52,440 nucleotides of DNA from an uncultured Prevotellaceae bacterium (GCA_946402905.1 CAMIYC010000024.1:1-52440); one strand, 5' to 3'. Positions 8,813 through 18,518 are shown, numbered from the stretch's first letter. A program made the numbers and translations. Notes: generated by a model from the sequence alone, not told the origin.

Positions 8813-8985
8813 TCACACACTTTGACTGCGAAGATAGTCATTTTTCACAAAACCGCCAAACAATCTTAGGAAAACCTGCCATCTTCCGACACTTGTCTTG
8901 CATCGGTATCCCGCCCTAACGTCATATCATAAGTGCTCTTTCAAGTTTTTTTCCGATTATTTCTAAAAAGAAAAGTCAGAATGCA

Positions 8986-9017
8986 TTTGGTTTTTCATCC
9001 ATTCTTTCATATCTTTG
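8986..9017 (+). promoter_or_regulatory. Promoter of the CotH/dockerin gene
   Basis: TTTG at 8986-8989, a 20-bp spacer, then TATCTTTG at 9010-9017: a full match to the Bacteroidetes consensus. It implies an unusually long leader of about 180 nt before the ATG at 9205. Confidence 0.7.
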
Positions 9018-9204
9018 CAAATACAATAAGAGGACGAGAAATCATCAGCCTGTTTTCGTCCCACTTGTTCTGCAATGTCAATCCATCACAAATGAAGATG
9101 GATGACTGGGAAATAATCAAGCAATGTTTCAAAAAAAATTGTAATATACAATTGCGAATTGGCTGCTGGCAAAGAGAAGGTTACTAGTCATTTCATCTTA
9201 TTGC

Positions 9205-12150
9205 ATGAGAACTATTATTTTTTTAACTACTATACTGTTTTCTCAACTCATCCATGCGCAAGGACGGAGAGTATTTAATGTTTTTATCAACGAGATACAG
9301 GTTTCTAATGTAGATAGATTTCTTGATCCATCCTTTAATTATGGTGGATGGATAGAAATATATAATGCAGGAACCACTGAAGCGACACTGTCAAAGATGG
9401 TCTTACGTCATAGAGATTCTAAAGGAAATATTTCTGAACAGGTATTGTCGTCTTCACACGGGAAGATGAAGCCCAAAGGCTTTTGTGTATTGTGGTTTGA
9501 CCATAATAGCAGGGATGGCTTTTATGGTCCCAATGCTAGAAATCAGATACCATTTCAATTAGATTCTGACGGAGGAAGGCTGGAGTTGATAGGTATAGAT
9601 GGTAAAACAATAGACATTATTGAATATCCATCTGCTATAGCGCGCTGTTCTTATATGCGAGTGCAGGATGGCTCATTTCATTGGGATTACACATCCTACC
9701 CGACACCTGGTATGACCAACAATGATACCCCTGTCTCAAGCAGAAGGCTATTGGCACCAGTTGTCAACACCCAAGGAAAGGTATTTGACACCCCATTTCA
9801 ATTTCTAGTTTCAATCCCTGAGGATTGTACGTTATATTATACTACGGATGGATCAACGCCAAGGAAGGGAATTAGTCATATCAGTAAAGACGGTGTGTTT
9901 TGGGTTAGAGACACATCTATTGTATACAGGTTTTTGCTCTCCGCGGATGGTTATCTCGACAGCCCGGTCATAACCCGTTCTTTCATAAAAACTTCAAGAG
10001 ATTATTATCTACCTATACTCAATGTTAGCACTCATCCAGACAATCTTTTTAATGACAGTATCGGACTTTATGTCAGGGGCACAAATGGAAGAATTGCCAA
10101 CAATTCCATAACCAAAGCCAACCAGAATATGGACTGGGAGAGACCTGTAAACGTAGATTTTTTTGTACGGGAAAAAGAAGGAAACTATGTTCAATGCTTC
10201 AGTCAAGAGGCAGAATTCTCTATTTTTGGAGGGTGGTCCAGATTCTTAGGAGGAGACAGTATTTTCGAGTGCAAGCCTTCCTTTAAACTGAAATCCAGTA
10301 AGGCGATAGATAATAACACACATTTTCCATGTTCCATTTTTCCAGAAAAGCCTTACATCAGATTGAAAAGTTTTTTGGTAAGGAATGGTGGGCAAGACTC
10401 AAGCACTCGATTCTGGGATCCAGCAGTACAAGAGCTTGCGAGGACTAGTGGCCTTTATATAGACTGTCAGTCATGGCAACCAGCACATGTTTTTCTAAAC
10501 GGTTCATATCTTGGTATGATGAATCTACGAGAAGAGAGCAACAGGCGTTTTGCTTACAGCAATTATGGCATTGACAACGATGAAATAGACCAATGGGAGA
10601 ATGAGTTTGAGATGAAAGCTGGAGAAACTGATAGAATAGACCAATGGTATAAATTATGTAATTATCTTTCCGTGAATCCCAAAGATTCTATTCTTTGGGA
10701 TGATATCTGCCATCTTGTTGACGTTGACGAGTATTGCAATTACATGGCCCTAGAAATCTACGCAGGGAATTATGACTGGCTTACAGGCGACCGTTTAAAG
10801 AACATAAAAGGTTTTTGCTCACGTGTTGACAATGGCAAGATTCATACTGTCCTCTATGACATGGATGAGTCATTCGGCATGACTGATCTCATCAATCAAA
10901 TATATCAAGGAGATAAACAACGTCAACTTCAGATTTTCAAGAACATGTTGAGATACGAACCCTTTAGAAAGCAATTTATAGATGCATTCTGCATTATCGG
11001 TGGTAGTGTGTACTCACCAGAACGATGCGAGAGTATTCTATATGAAATGGCAAGAAAGACTTCCATAGCCTTAAAATGGGAAGGCTACAATCCTATGATA
11101 AGAGCCAAAGAACTATTCAACAGGATATCAGATCGGAATTGGAGATATCCCACTCTCATGAACAATTTCAAAGAGGCCTTGAATCTTTCAGAATATCATC
11201 AAGTTTGTTTGTCAAGCAATCTACCTCAAGGCAAAATCCGCCTCAATGATCAAGAGATTCCTACAGGACGATTTGATGGGGCGCTATTCCCACCTATTAC
11301 TCTCAAAGCCTTGTCACCTTCTGGCCACAGATTCTATGCCTGGTATGATAAGAATAACAATGTCATCAGCATGGATTCCATCTTTGACATTGACTTCACC
11401 CAGGAAGAGGACACATTTTTCATAAAAGCTATATTTAAACCTATAGAAATTAAGGAGCAAGCAAAAAATCATCTGTCACCGATAAAGATAAATGAAATAA
11501 GTTCAAACAACAACACCTTTATTAGTGAATACGATAAAAAAGGAAGTTGGATTGAGTTATATAATGCGACCGACAGAGATATAGACATTGCGGGTATGTA
11601 TATCAGCAATGATACGAAGTATCCACAAAAAATTCAAATACCAACCTCACTTGACAAGAAACTCACTATCATTCCCTCCCATGGTTACTGCCTTATATGG
11701 TGTGATGAACGAGAGCCTCGCACTCAGTTGCACGTACCTTTCAAACTATCTAACGCCGATGGATCTTATGTGATGATTCAAGCAGCCAATTCTACATGGA
11801 AAGATAGTCTAGTCTATTGCAGTCAAGATAGATGGACAACTTTTGGGCGTTATCCTGACGGACAAGGTAAAGGTCAATTAATGAACCGACCTTCTTTTGG
11901 TGAAACAAATAGATTATGCACCTTCTATTCTGAAATAGCCAACACTAATAATGATTATATCCGAACTATCCCTGGGGATGTTAATAGAGATGGGAAAATA
12001 GACATTTCGGATGTATTAGTTACAGTCAATTATATATTGGGGGTGAAAGATTCTTCTATTTTTTATACCCTAAATGCAGATATCAACACAGATTTAAAGA
12101 TAGACATAAATGATGTCATGGGTATAGTTGATAAAATATTATGTCCATAA
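9205..12150 (+). CDS. Secreted lamin-tail / CotH kinase-like / dockerin protein
   Basis: A 981-residue exported protein (signal peptide about 1-18). Order of parts: a lamin-tail domain (about 24-150, with FINEIQVS and GGWIEIYNAG); a chitobiase-C-terminal-like segment (about 200-265, LYYTTDGSTP); a CotH-type region (about 275-660) with NGGQDSS and VLYDMDESFGM, which fits the D.D.SFG motif of CotH kinases; a second lamin-tail domain (about 762-905, INEISSNN, GSWIELYNA); and a type I dockerin with two calcium-loop repeats (about 924-981, GDVNRDGKIDISD and ADINTDLKIDINDV). CotH kinases phosphorylate secreted proteins in Bacillus spores; the role of this Bacteroidetes architecture is unknown to me. 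AT-rich compared with the genes before it and after 17.3 kb. Confidence 0.85.
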   Translation: MRTIIFLTTILFSQLIHAQGRRVFNVFINEIQVSNVDRFLDPSFNYGGWIEIYNAGTTEATLSKMVLRHRDSKGNISEQVLSSSHGKMKPKGFCVLWFDHNSRDGFYGPNARNQIPFQLDSDGGRLELIGIDGKTIDIIEYPSAIARCSYMRVQDGSFHWDYTSYPTPGMTNNDTPVSSRRLLAPVVNTQGKVFDTPFQFLVSIPEDCTLYYTTDGSTPRKGISHISKDGVFWVRDTSIVYRFLLSADGYLDSPVITRSFIKTSRDYYLPILNVSTHPDNLFNDSIGLYVRGTNGRIANNSITKANQNMDWERPVNVDFFVREKEGNYVQCFSQEAEFSIFGGWSRFLGGDSIFECKPSFKLKSSKAIDNNTHFPCSIFPEKPYIRLKSFLVRNGGQDSSTRFWDPAVQELARTSGLYIDCQSWQPAHVFLNGSYLGMMNLREESNRRFAYSNYGIDNDEIDQWENEFEMKAGETDRIDQWYKLCNYLSVNPKDSILWDDICHLVDVDEYCNYMALEIYAGNYDWLTGDRLKNIKGFCSRVDNGKIHTVLYDMDESFGMTDLINQIYQGDKQRQLQIFKNMLRYEPFRKQFIDAFCIIGGSVYSPERCESILYEMARKTSIALKWEGYNPMIRAKELFNRISDRNWRYPTLMNNFKEALNLSEYHQVCLSSNLPQGKIRLNDQEIPTGRFDGALFPPITLKALSPSGHRFYAWYDKNNNVISMDSIFDIDFTQEEDTFFIKAIFKPIEIKEQAKNHLSPIKINEISSNNNTFISEYDKKGSWIELYNATDRDIDIAGMYISNDTKYPQKIQIPTSLDKKLTIIPSHGYCLIWCDEREPRTQLHVPFKLSNADGSYVMIQAANSTWKDSLVYCSQDRWTTFGRYPDGQGKGQLMNRPSFGETNRLCTFYSEIANTNNDYIRTIPGDVNRDGKIDISDVLVTVNYILGVKDSSIFYTLNADINTDLKIDINDVMGIVDKILCP

Positions 12151-12219
12151 TGAGATTAAGCATCTTTCAACATATTGTAATCTGCTTTTATTGGCTAACA
12201 AAGATTAACCAATGATTCA

Positions 12220-12249
12220 TTTGTATAAAAGAAAATATTATTAATTTTG
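12220..12249 (+). promoter_or_regulatory. Promoter of the DUF4886-like hydrolase gene
   Basis: TTTG at 12220-12223, an 18-bp spacer, and TAATTTTG at 12242-12249, placed about 30 bp before the ATG. Confidence 0.55.
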
Positions 12250-12278
12250 CAACATTAATATAGAACAGCACCCAAGTC

Positions 12279-13271
12279 ATGTCAAAAAAAATTATTCTTC
12301 CTATATTATTAATATTATCTATAAACTTCAAAGCCTACAGTGAAAGTGCAAAAATTCATCTTTTAGCCGTAGGGAACAGTTGGTCACTAAACGCCACAAA
12401 TTATGTGGGTAATATTTTACAGGACTTAGGAATTGACATCAAGATTGGAGTTTGTTACGCCGGAGGTGCTACACTTAAATCCTACTGGCAAAACATTCAA
12501 TCAGGAAAGGAAGCCTATGAATTTCACATTTGGGAGGATGGAGAATGGAGTAGGCCCACAACACTACACTCCTATAAAGATATATTATTGTCAGATGAAT
12601 GGGATATAATCACACATCAACAACAAAGTGGAGCCAGTGGCGTTTATAGTAGTTATCAACCTTACCTTCACGATATGATTGAATGGGAAAAGAGTCAAAT
12701 GACTTTTCAACCCTTATTTGCTTTACATGCGACTTGGGCATATCCCGACATCATGAAAAGTAATGAATTTCAACAGAATTACGATAGTAATACAACAACA
12801 ATGTACCAAGCTGTCCTTAAAGCATACAACACAGCTATGCAAGATGAAAATATTCATTTTGTGATGCCATGCACCCCCATGATTCAGCAAACCAGAGAGC
12901 TTGGAATACCTAATGTTGACACATCTGACGGGAGTCACCTTTCTACAACAGGCTTTTTTGCAGCTGGCAGTATTTGGGCTGAGATGATATTGAAATATTA
13001 TTTATCAATCTCCACTGATGTCACTGAAAGCACCTATAAGCCATCCAATCTTTCTATTGAAGAAGCCTCTTCTATCAGATTACTTGCAAGGACTATCGCT
13101 GGTGAAGTAGCATCATATTATTCATGCTTTGTGTATGACCATCTGCTACAAATCAAAATGCCAGACGAAAGGAAAAGCGATTATTTCTATGACATCCAAG
13201 GTATTCGAACGAATCGGAAAGAGAAAAAAATCCTTATAAATAACAAGTCAAAATGCATTTTTACATACTAG
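12279..13271 (+). CDS. Secreted SGNH-type hydrolase, DUF4886-like
   Basis: A 330-residue protein with a signal peptide (about 1-21). GNSWS at about 32-36 is the block I nucleophile motif (GNSFS in most DUF4886 proteins). AGGATLKSY supplies a block II Gly, and DGSHLS at about 216-221 supplies the block V Asp-x-x-His. HQQQSGASG in the middle is also typical of the family. Likely an esterase or deacetylase acting on glycans outside the cytoplasm; the substrate cannot be read from the sequence. The last 30 residues (YDIQGI...KILINNKSK) look like a decayed version of the YNLSGQ...KGIYI.NGKK tail. Tail-to-tail with the GT2 gene, only 4 bp apart. Confidence 0.75.
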   Translation: MSKKIILPILLILSINFKAYSESAKIHLLAVGNSWSLNATNYVGNILQDLGIDIKIGVCYAGGATLKSYWQNIQSGKEAYEFHIWEDGEWSRPTTLHSYKDILLSDEWDIITHQQQSGASGVYSSYQPYLHDMIEWEKSQMTFQPLFALHATWAYPDIMKSNEFQQNYDSNTTTMYQAVLKAYNTAMQDENIHFVMPCTPMIQQTRELGIPNVDTSDGSHLSTTGFFAAGSIWAEMILKYYLSISTDVTESTYKPSNLSIEEASSIRLLARTIAGEVASYYSCFVYDHLLQIKMPDERKSDYFYDIQGIRTNRKEKKILINNKSKCIFTY

Positions 13272-13275
13272 CGAC

Positions 13276-14346
13276 TTAAGAATGTTTGCATTGATATAAA
13301 AACGCAGGAAAAATAGAAGGCAACCATAATAAATATGAGAATGCCCTATGTTGGTAATTCACAATTCCTTTTCTTACCCATATATAATTCGGGTAAGACC
13401 TACGCCAATGAAGTAAATGCCATAACATACAATACCATAATATATTTTTTATAATCATCCAATTACTTTGTCCAAATTTCCCACCATTATTAACCAACCA
13501 CAATCTATCGTATAACATATTTATTAATTTCTGATTGTCTCTTTTTACTCCATCATTACATAAAGAGTTCTCTGTATCTGTATGATAAATTCTTACGACA
13601 TCATCAACAAACCAAGTCAGATATTGGCTGTCAAGTCTTAACCAATTGACTGCTTCAGATACAAAATTTACCCCCTCTGGTTCAGGCCAAGGAAGGGCAC
13701 GCATAAGATCCCCTCTAAGCATACCAATTTTTTCCCCTTTTTCTACTGATTTGGCCTTATATTTTGCTTCATTAAAAGGCAGCTGATTGATTCCGTCAGG
13801 TAGATGGCCACCTATACGTACACCTTTATGATTCTCGCAAAAGGCTGTAACCTGCCAATATTCATGAATTTTTTCTGCTGGTATTTCATCCCAAGCTTCG
13901 GTTAAAACCTTTAAGCAATCAGGTTTTAACTCGTCATCACTATCCAATGGTATGATCAACTTTCCACGCGAAATTTTTATACCTGCATTCCTAGCGGTAT
14001 GGACACCTCCATTAGGTTTCTTGATATATGCCACCGGAAAAGGAACAGTTTTCATATAAGCATCGACAATGTCATCAATGTTTATAACAGACCCGTCATC
14101 TATTATAATATGTTCAAAATTCCTATAAGTCTGATTTTTCACAGAATCTAAAGCTCGTGGCAGTTCCATGCGACGATTATAAACAGGAGTTATGATTGAA
14201 ACTCGCGGTTCTGTTTTCTTCCATTCTTCATTGATAACGCAGCACCATGATTCATTCATGTCATTATGCAGCATTTTTTTATACTCTATATCTTCTTTCA
14301 TCTTGTCAAGAAAAACTAAAAAAAACCTCATCTTACCAATATGCAT
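13276..14346 (-). CDS. Family 2 glycosyltransferase
   Basis: A 356-residue GT-A fold transferase. After a variable N-terminus, VSIITPVYNRR begins the nucleotide-binding fold at about 49; IIIDDGS (about 80-86) and PLDSDDE (about 133-139) hold the sugar-nucleotide and metal-binding acidic residues. ATGs at 14346 and 14331 (MRFF) are both possible starts; a GGTAAG stretch just before the second slightly favours it. Points away from the flippase/polymerase pair with its own promoter, so it probably adds a sugar to the same polysaccharide under separate control. AT-rich like its neighbours. Confidence 0.85.
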   Translation of the reverse strand: MHIGKMRFFLVFLDKMKEDIEYKKMLHNDMNESWCCVINEEWKKTEPRVSIITPVYNRRMELPRALDSVKNQTYRNFEHIIIDDGSVINIDDIVDAYMKTVPFPVAYIKKPNGGVHTARNAGIKISRGKLIIPLDSDDELKPDCLKVLTEAWDEIPAEKIHEYWQVTAFCENHKGVRIGGHLPDGINQLPFNEAKYKAKSVEKGEKIGMLRGDLMRALPWPEPEGVNFVSEAVNWLRLDSQYLTWFVDDVVRIYHTDTENSLCNDGVKRDNQKLINMLYDRLWLVNNGGKFGQSNWMIIKNILWYCMLWHLLHWRRSYPNYIWVRKGIVNYQHRAFSYLLWLPSIFPAFLYQCKHS

Positions 14347-14401
14347 TATAATAAATAGACTTCCATCTTACCAATTAAAATGCCATCAATGTATGAGACA
14401 A

Positions 14402-14432
14402 CAAAAATAAGAATAAAAAAGAACATCTCAAA
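14402..14432 (-). promoter_or_regulatory. Promoter of the GT2 gene
   Basis: Minus strand TTTG (14429-14432), a 19-bp spacer, TATTTTTG (14402-14409). Good consensus match. Confidence 0.6.
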
Positions 14433-14555
14433 ATAAAATTCGTTTTCTCTGATAGTTTTTCTAAAAGATAAAAGTTCATCCTATGAATACTAACACGTAA
14501 CCCTAAACTTCTTTATCTTTTTAGTTTTATATTTTCCCAATTCAAATATATTTAG

Positions 14556-14563
14556 TACTTTTG
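14556..14563 (+). promoter_or_regulatory. -7 element for the polysaccharide operon
   Basis: TACTTTTG matches TAnnTTTG. The -33 position holds only TTTT (14532-14535). The transcript would start near 14570 and carry the flippase, polymerase and probably the GC-rich transferase genes. Confidence 0.45.
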
Positions 14564-14742
14564 CATTCGCATTTTAGATGCCAGTTGAGTTTTCTGCAGA
14601 GTCTTACTTCTATTATTGAAACATCTTAAAGCGGTAACCAATTGGTATTGATGCTTAAGGTAAAAATATAGCCCACATTTTTGCACTATAATGTGGGGAG
14701 GAGATGTATTGCAAAGAAAAAAAATAAAAATGTAGCCACGTA

Positions 14743-15972
14743 ATGGGCTTATCAAAAAAGAAAAGACAAGTTATTACATTATATGGGAGCTCTATTTTAA
14801 GTGTTCTCATAGGAGTATTAGTTTCCATACTCAATACGAACAATTTGTCTCCGTCAGAATATGGTGATGTACGATACATTAATAATTTCATTTCTTTTTT
14901 CTCTGGAATTCTCCTTTTCGGCTATTTCGTTTCAGGCAGCAGACTTTTAGCTCTATCAAGAACAAAAGAAGAATCTCGACGGCTCAAAGGTGCCCTTTCT
15001 TCTATTTTGCTTGTTACTATAGCCATCATGATGATATTTATGGCATTATGTGGTATTGTTCATCATTATTATCTTAATAGAGAATATTACTATCTGTTCT
15101 ACACGGTCATTCCAGTTTGTGGTTCATTCTTATGCCTTAATTATATTAATACAACTTCTGAAGGCGAAAACAACATCAACCACATAGCAATAGCACGTGT
15201 TCTCCCGTCTTTATCATATCTTATCATTGCTTATTTAGTATATCATTTTAGTGGTGCATCCCGAGAAAAAATGATTTTACTCAACAATGGAATATCAATC
15301 TCGATTTTGATATTTCTCATTATTCTTGGTCATCCAGATTTCAAGCATCTGAAAGAATCATGGAGGACACTGAAAAAAGAAAACAAAAAATATGGCATTC
15401 AAGTATATTATGGTTCTATAGCAAATGTTTCTGTTCAATATATTGCAGGTATCACACTTGGATTATTCGGTGTCAACAATGCAAATGTCGGTTATTACAC
15501 ATTGGCTCTAACAGTTTCCATGCCATTGACCATGCTACCGCAAGTAATAGGAACTACTTATTTTCGTCAATTTGCGACACAAAGCCGAATACCTTCAAAA
15601 TTAATTAAATATATATTTGGAATAACTTTATTATCTTACTTACTTTTCATTGTTGCGATTCATCCCATTATCAGGTTTTTATATAAGCCTGAATACATCC
15701 ACGTCGCTCATTTCTCCATCTTCTTAGGAGTCGCGTGCGTACTGAATGGTTTAGGTGATGTTTTTAACCGCTTCATTGGGGCACATGGCATGGGTAAATA
15801 CATTCGAAATGCTGCTTTTTTCTCTGGCTCCATTTCACTTTTGGGTTATACTCTGTTTGTTTACCTTTTCGATGTCAATGGAGCAATTGCAACACGTATT
15901 CTTAGTACTCTCGTATACTGTCTGACGATGGTCTACTATTACAATAAACTAACAAATGTTCGACTTTCTTAA
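14743..15972 (+). CDS. Polysaccharide flippase-like membrane protein (Wzx type)
   Basis: A 409-residue, very hydrophobic protein with about 12 predicted membrane segments. The N-terminal region with LSPSEYGDVRYINN is typical of the polysaccharide-transport branch of the MOP superfamily. It should flip lipid-linked repeat units across the inner membrane. It overlaps the polymerase gene by 17 bp, which suggests coupled translation. Low GC, like the other genes of 9.2-17.3 kb. Confidence 0.85.
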   Translation: MGLSKKKRQVITLYGSSILSVLIGVLVSILNTNNLSPSEYGDVRYINNFISFFSGILLFGYFVSGSRLLALSRTKEESRRLKGALSSILLVTIAIMMIFMALCGIVHHYYLNREYYYLFYTVIPVCGSFLCLNYINTTSEGENNINHIAIARVLPSLSYLIIAYLVYHFSGASREKMILLNNGISISILIFLIILGHPDFKHLKESWRTLKKENKKYGIQVYYGSIANVSVQYIAGITLGLFGVNNANVGYYTLALTVSMPLTMLPQVIGTTYFRQFATQSRIPSKLIKYIFGITLLSYLLFIVAIHPIIRFLYKPEYIHVAHFSIFLGVACVLNGLGDVFNRFIGAHGMGKYIRNAAFFSGSISLLGYTLFVYLFDVNGAIATRILSTLVYCLTMVYYYNKLTNVRLS

Positions 15973-17302
15973 AAAAAACGATATCGGCATATTTGAATAC
16001 TTGTACATGTTTATCATGGTGATATACATGGGCCAGATGACGTCTGAGACAAGTAGAATGGTAGGAACTATCAGTGGTGACCCAGTTCCCTTCGTTTTGC
16101 CTATTATCTTAACCATTATATTTATCATTAGAAATCCCATTTCTTTTTTGAACAGAAGATTGGTTTTCATACTTCTTGTGATAGGATTTTGGTCCATATT
16201 GATTATTGAAAAATATAATCTTTTTACCAACAATGAATTATCATATTATTTTTTCCTTTTCTATGCAATATTTATTGCCTTTATCCATCTACAAGTTCTA
16301 GGGAAAAAACTAATACCTATCTATGAAGATATTATTGTAAAATTATCACTCTTCTCATTAGTAATGTGGTCATGGGCTGTCTTAGATCCCTCATCAGTTA
16401 GCTTTTTCAAACAGTTTGAAGAAACGAGTTATGGTAATAACTTTATCTACTTATTCAATTGGATGGATCCTACTGGAGATCAAGTTTATGAAGGAATCAT
16501 TCGCAACTCAGGTTTCTCTTGGGAGCCGGGACGTTTCTCTATTTGTCTAGTTATGGCTTTATTATGTAATATTGCGAGAAATGGAATAACTTTCATGAAT
16601 TTTAATGTATTAGTATTGTTAGGCACTATAGCCTCTACACTATCAACAACAGGTTATGTGGCAACAGCCATTTTATACATTATTTCTTTCACGCATAAAT
16701 TAAATTTTCAGAAAACAATACTCTTTTTTATCATTTTCATCCCCTCTTTGATAGGAATATCACAACTGGGTTTCATGCAGAAAAAGATAGAAGAACAACT
16801 AAGAGTTGAAACGAACCTGAAACAATTAGAGAAGACTTTTAATTATCATAGCGAAAATGCTGATGAGGGAGAGTATCTGGCATCTCTTGAACGTTTCACG
16901 GCCATGTATTTTGAATGGGAGAATTTAAAAGAAAAACCTATTTTAGGATACGGGAGAAATGCTGAGCACAGTTACTTTTATGAAAATGTAAGTACCAATT
17001 ATTCACTTACGGGCGGACTTGTAAAATTGTTAGCCCAATATGGCTTAATTATTGGCCTTTTCCTCTATTTTCTGCTTCTTGTATCATCCTTTAGGCTCAA
17101 CAAAGATTATCCAAATCTTTCAAAATTGAGTTTATTCTTTACTGTCATTGTTTGTACTATTTCATACAACATGTTCACCATCCCGATTTTCACGGCATTT
17201 TGGTTCTACGGCATCTTCCATCCTGAGGAGAAGAAAGAGGAGGAATTGAAGGCCGTATCTTCTGAGGAGATCATGAAACGGCTGCGTAAGAGATTAAATT
17301 AG
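15956..17302 (+). CDS. O-antigen/exopolysaccharide polymerase-like membrane protein (Wzy type)
   Basis: A 448-residue protein with about 10-12 membrane segments. A periplasmic stretch with RNSGFSWEPGRFS (about 182-194) matches the R..G...EPG pattern of O-antigen polymerases/ligases, and there is a second large loop at about 285-345. Position right after a flippase supports a Wzy role, joining repeat units on the outer face of the inner membrane; a ligase role cannot be excluded. The last roughly 20 codons (EEKKEEELKAV...) are noticeably GC-richer than the rest. This is the last AT-rich gene before the composition switch. Confidence 0.8.
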   Translation: MFDFLKKNDIGIFEYLYMFIMVIYMGQMTSETSRMVGTISGDPVPFVLPIILTIIFIIRNPISFLNRRLVFILLVIGFWSILIIEKYNLFTNNELSYYFFLFYAIFIAFIHLQVLGKKLIPIYEDIIVKLSLFSLVMWSWAVLDPSSVSFFKQFEETSYGNNFIYLFNWMDPTGDQVYEGIIRNSGFSWEPGRFSICLVMALLCNIARNGITFMNFNVLVLLGTIASTLSTTGYVATAILYIISFTHKLNFQKTILFFIIFIPSLIGISQLGFMQKKIEEQLRVETNLKQLEKTFNYHSENADEGEYLASLERFTAMYFEWENLKEKPILGYGRNAEHSYFYENVSTNYSLTGGLVKLLAQYGLIIGLFLYFLLLVSSFRLNKDYPNLSKLSLFFTVIVCTISYNMFTIPIFTAFWFYGIFHPEEKKEEELKAVSSEEIMKRLRKRLN

Positions 17303-17310
17303 TCCATCCC

Positions 17311-18507
17311 GTGTCACGACTGTTTATCGTCACCGACAATCCCATGCCCAACGGCATGGCCGCCACCGAGCGCATCAAGTGTTACGCCAAGGCTGCCACG
17401 GGGCAAGGTATCCCGTGCGAAGTGGTCATCTTTCACCGCACAGAAATCTTTGGCAGGCCGCCCCGCAACACCGAGGGTCGTGGCGAGATCGACGGTTTCC
17501 GCTACCGGTATATCCACGGCACCCCTTTGCGCGGCTCCAATGTAGTGAAGCGCAGACTGGCCGACTGGATGGACAAGATGCGCACCGTCGCTTTCTTTGA
17601 AAGACATCTATGCAAGGATGACGTCATCCTGCTCTACGCCAGTGAGGAGAAAACGCTTTCAAGGATGCTCGCCTTCGTGGCACACCGAAAGAAAGCCACA
17701 ATCATCAGAGAACTCTGCGAATATCCCTACGGATACGTGGACGAGACACCACTGACCCAAACCAAGGCAAAATGGTACTTGCGCACCTTTTTCCATCATT
17801 TCGACGGAGCCATCTGCATCTCAGAGGCACTGTACCAACTGGCCAAGAAATATCATCCCCAAGGAAGATACCTCAAACTGCCTATCATGGTGGAAGAGCG
17901 GAAAGACATCACGCCCCATCAGGAAAGCCGGCCATACATTTTCCATGGCGGCACGATGACCGAGCGCAAGGATGCTATCGTCAGTACGATGAAAGCCTAT
18001 GCCAAAGCCTGCCAGGAGACAGGCAGGCACCTGGACTTCATCCTTGCCGGGCCAAAATCACCTCACGAAAAGGAACTGAACGAAATTATCACCTCCAACC
18101 ACCTGCAAGAGCATGTGAGATTTCTGCCACTCCTCGGTCATGACGAACTGCTCAGCTATCAGAAAGGTGCGTTTCTGACCATCCTCAACAAGAACGACAA
18201 CCTACAGAACCGTCATGGATTCTCCACGAAACTGGGCGAGGTGCTCATCGCCGGCACGCCAGTCATCACCACCACCGTGGGCGAGGCTAATCATTGGCTG
18301 ATAGACGGAGAGAGTGCCTACATCGTGCGTCCCAACTCGCCCGACGACATCGCCCGCAAAATCGTACAAGCCTATACCAACACCGCGGAGCGCGAGGCCA
18401 TCGCGCTCCGCGGAAAGCAGATAGCCCTGCAATATTTCAGCACCTCCTATCAAGGGAAAAGGATGAAATCCTATTTCGAGGAGATGAAAAGATCAAGAAA
18501 AGACTGA
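17311..18507 (+). CDS. Family 4 glycosyltransferase
   Basis: A 398-residue GT-B transferase. It starts with GTG (MSRLFIVTDNPMPNGMAATERI), 8 bp after the polymerase stop; there is no upstream ATG. The N-terminal acceptor domain is followed by YIFHGGTMTERKDAI and, near 306, LGEVLIAGTPVITTTVGEANHWL, the nucleotide-sugar-binding region of GT4 enzymes. First gene of the GC-rich half of the locus. It should add one sugar to the lipid-linked unit on the cytoplasmic face. Donor and acceptor unknown. Confidence 0.85.
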   Translation: MSRLFIVTDNPMPNGMAATERIKCYAKAATGQGIPCEVVIFHRTEIFGRPPRNTEGRGEIDGFRYRYIHGTPLRGSNVVKRRLADWMDKMRTVAFFERHLCKDDVILLYASEEKTLSRMLAFVAHRKKATIIRELCEYPYGYVDETPLTQTKAKWYLRTFFHHFDGAICISEALYQLAKKYHPQGRYLKLPIMVEERKDITPHQESRPYIFHGGTMTERKDAIVSTMKAYAKACQETGRHLDFILAGPKSPHEKELNEIITSNHLQEHVRFLPLLGHDELLSYQKGAFLTILNKNDNLQNRHGFSTKLGEVLIAGTPVITTTVGEANHWLIDGESAYIVRPNSPDDIARKIVQAYTNTAEREAIALRGKQIALQYFSTSYQGKRMKSYFEEMKRSRKD

Positions 18508-18518
18508 CACTCCAGAAG

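Larger units (their letters stand above)
8066..9204. other. Repeat-rich intergenic region, 1.1 kb
   Basis: No convincing intact gene. It holds the promoter of the minus-strand neighbour, two copies of a 70-bp repeat, a foldback insertion between them, a small GC-rich coding-like relic (8672-8812), and the promoter and long leader of the gene at 9205. A possible 31-codon frame at 9092-9187 lies within that leader; I do not support it as a gene. Confidence 0.7.
14347..14742. other. Divergent intergenic region with two promoters and a structured leader
   Basis: No gene seen in 396 bp. It carries a minus-strand promoter for the GT2 gene, a plus-strand -7 box for the flippase operon, and a leader of about 178 nt with a hairpin (arms CCCACATT at 14672-14679 and AATGTGGG at 14690-14697). 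Confidence 0.6.

Noticed and set aside
8933..9187. 84-codon (or 31-codon from 9092) frame in the leader of the CotH gene
   Set aside because: It spans the promoter at 8986-9017, has no recognisable domain, and the AT-rich composition gives little coding signal; the short form is not excluded but not supported.
18294..18518. Upstream extension of the second GT4 gene
   Set aside because: It would lie inside the preceding glycosyltransferase gene; the ATG at 18519 gives a standard GT4 N-terminus.
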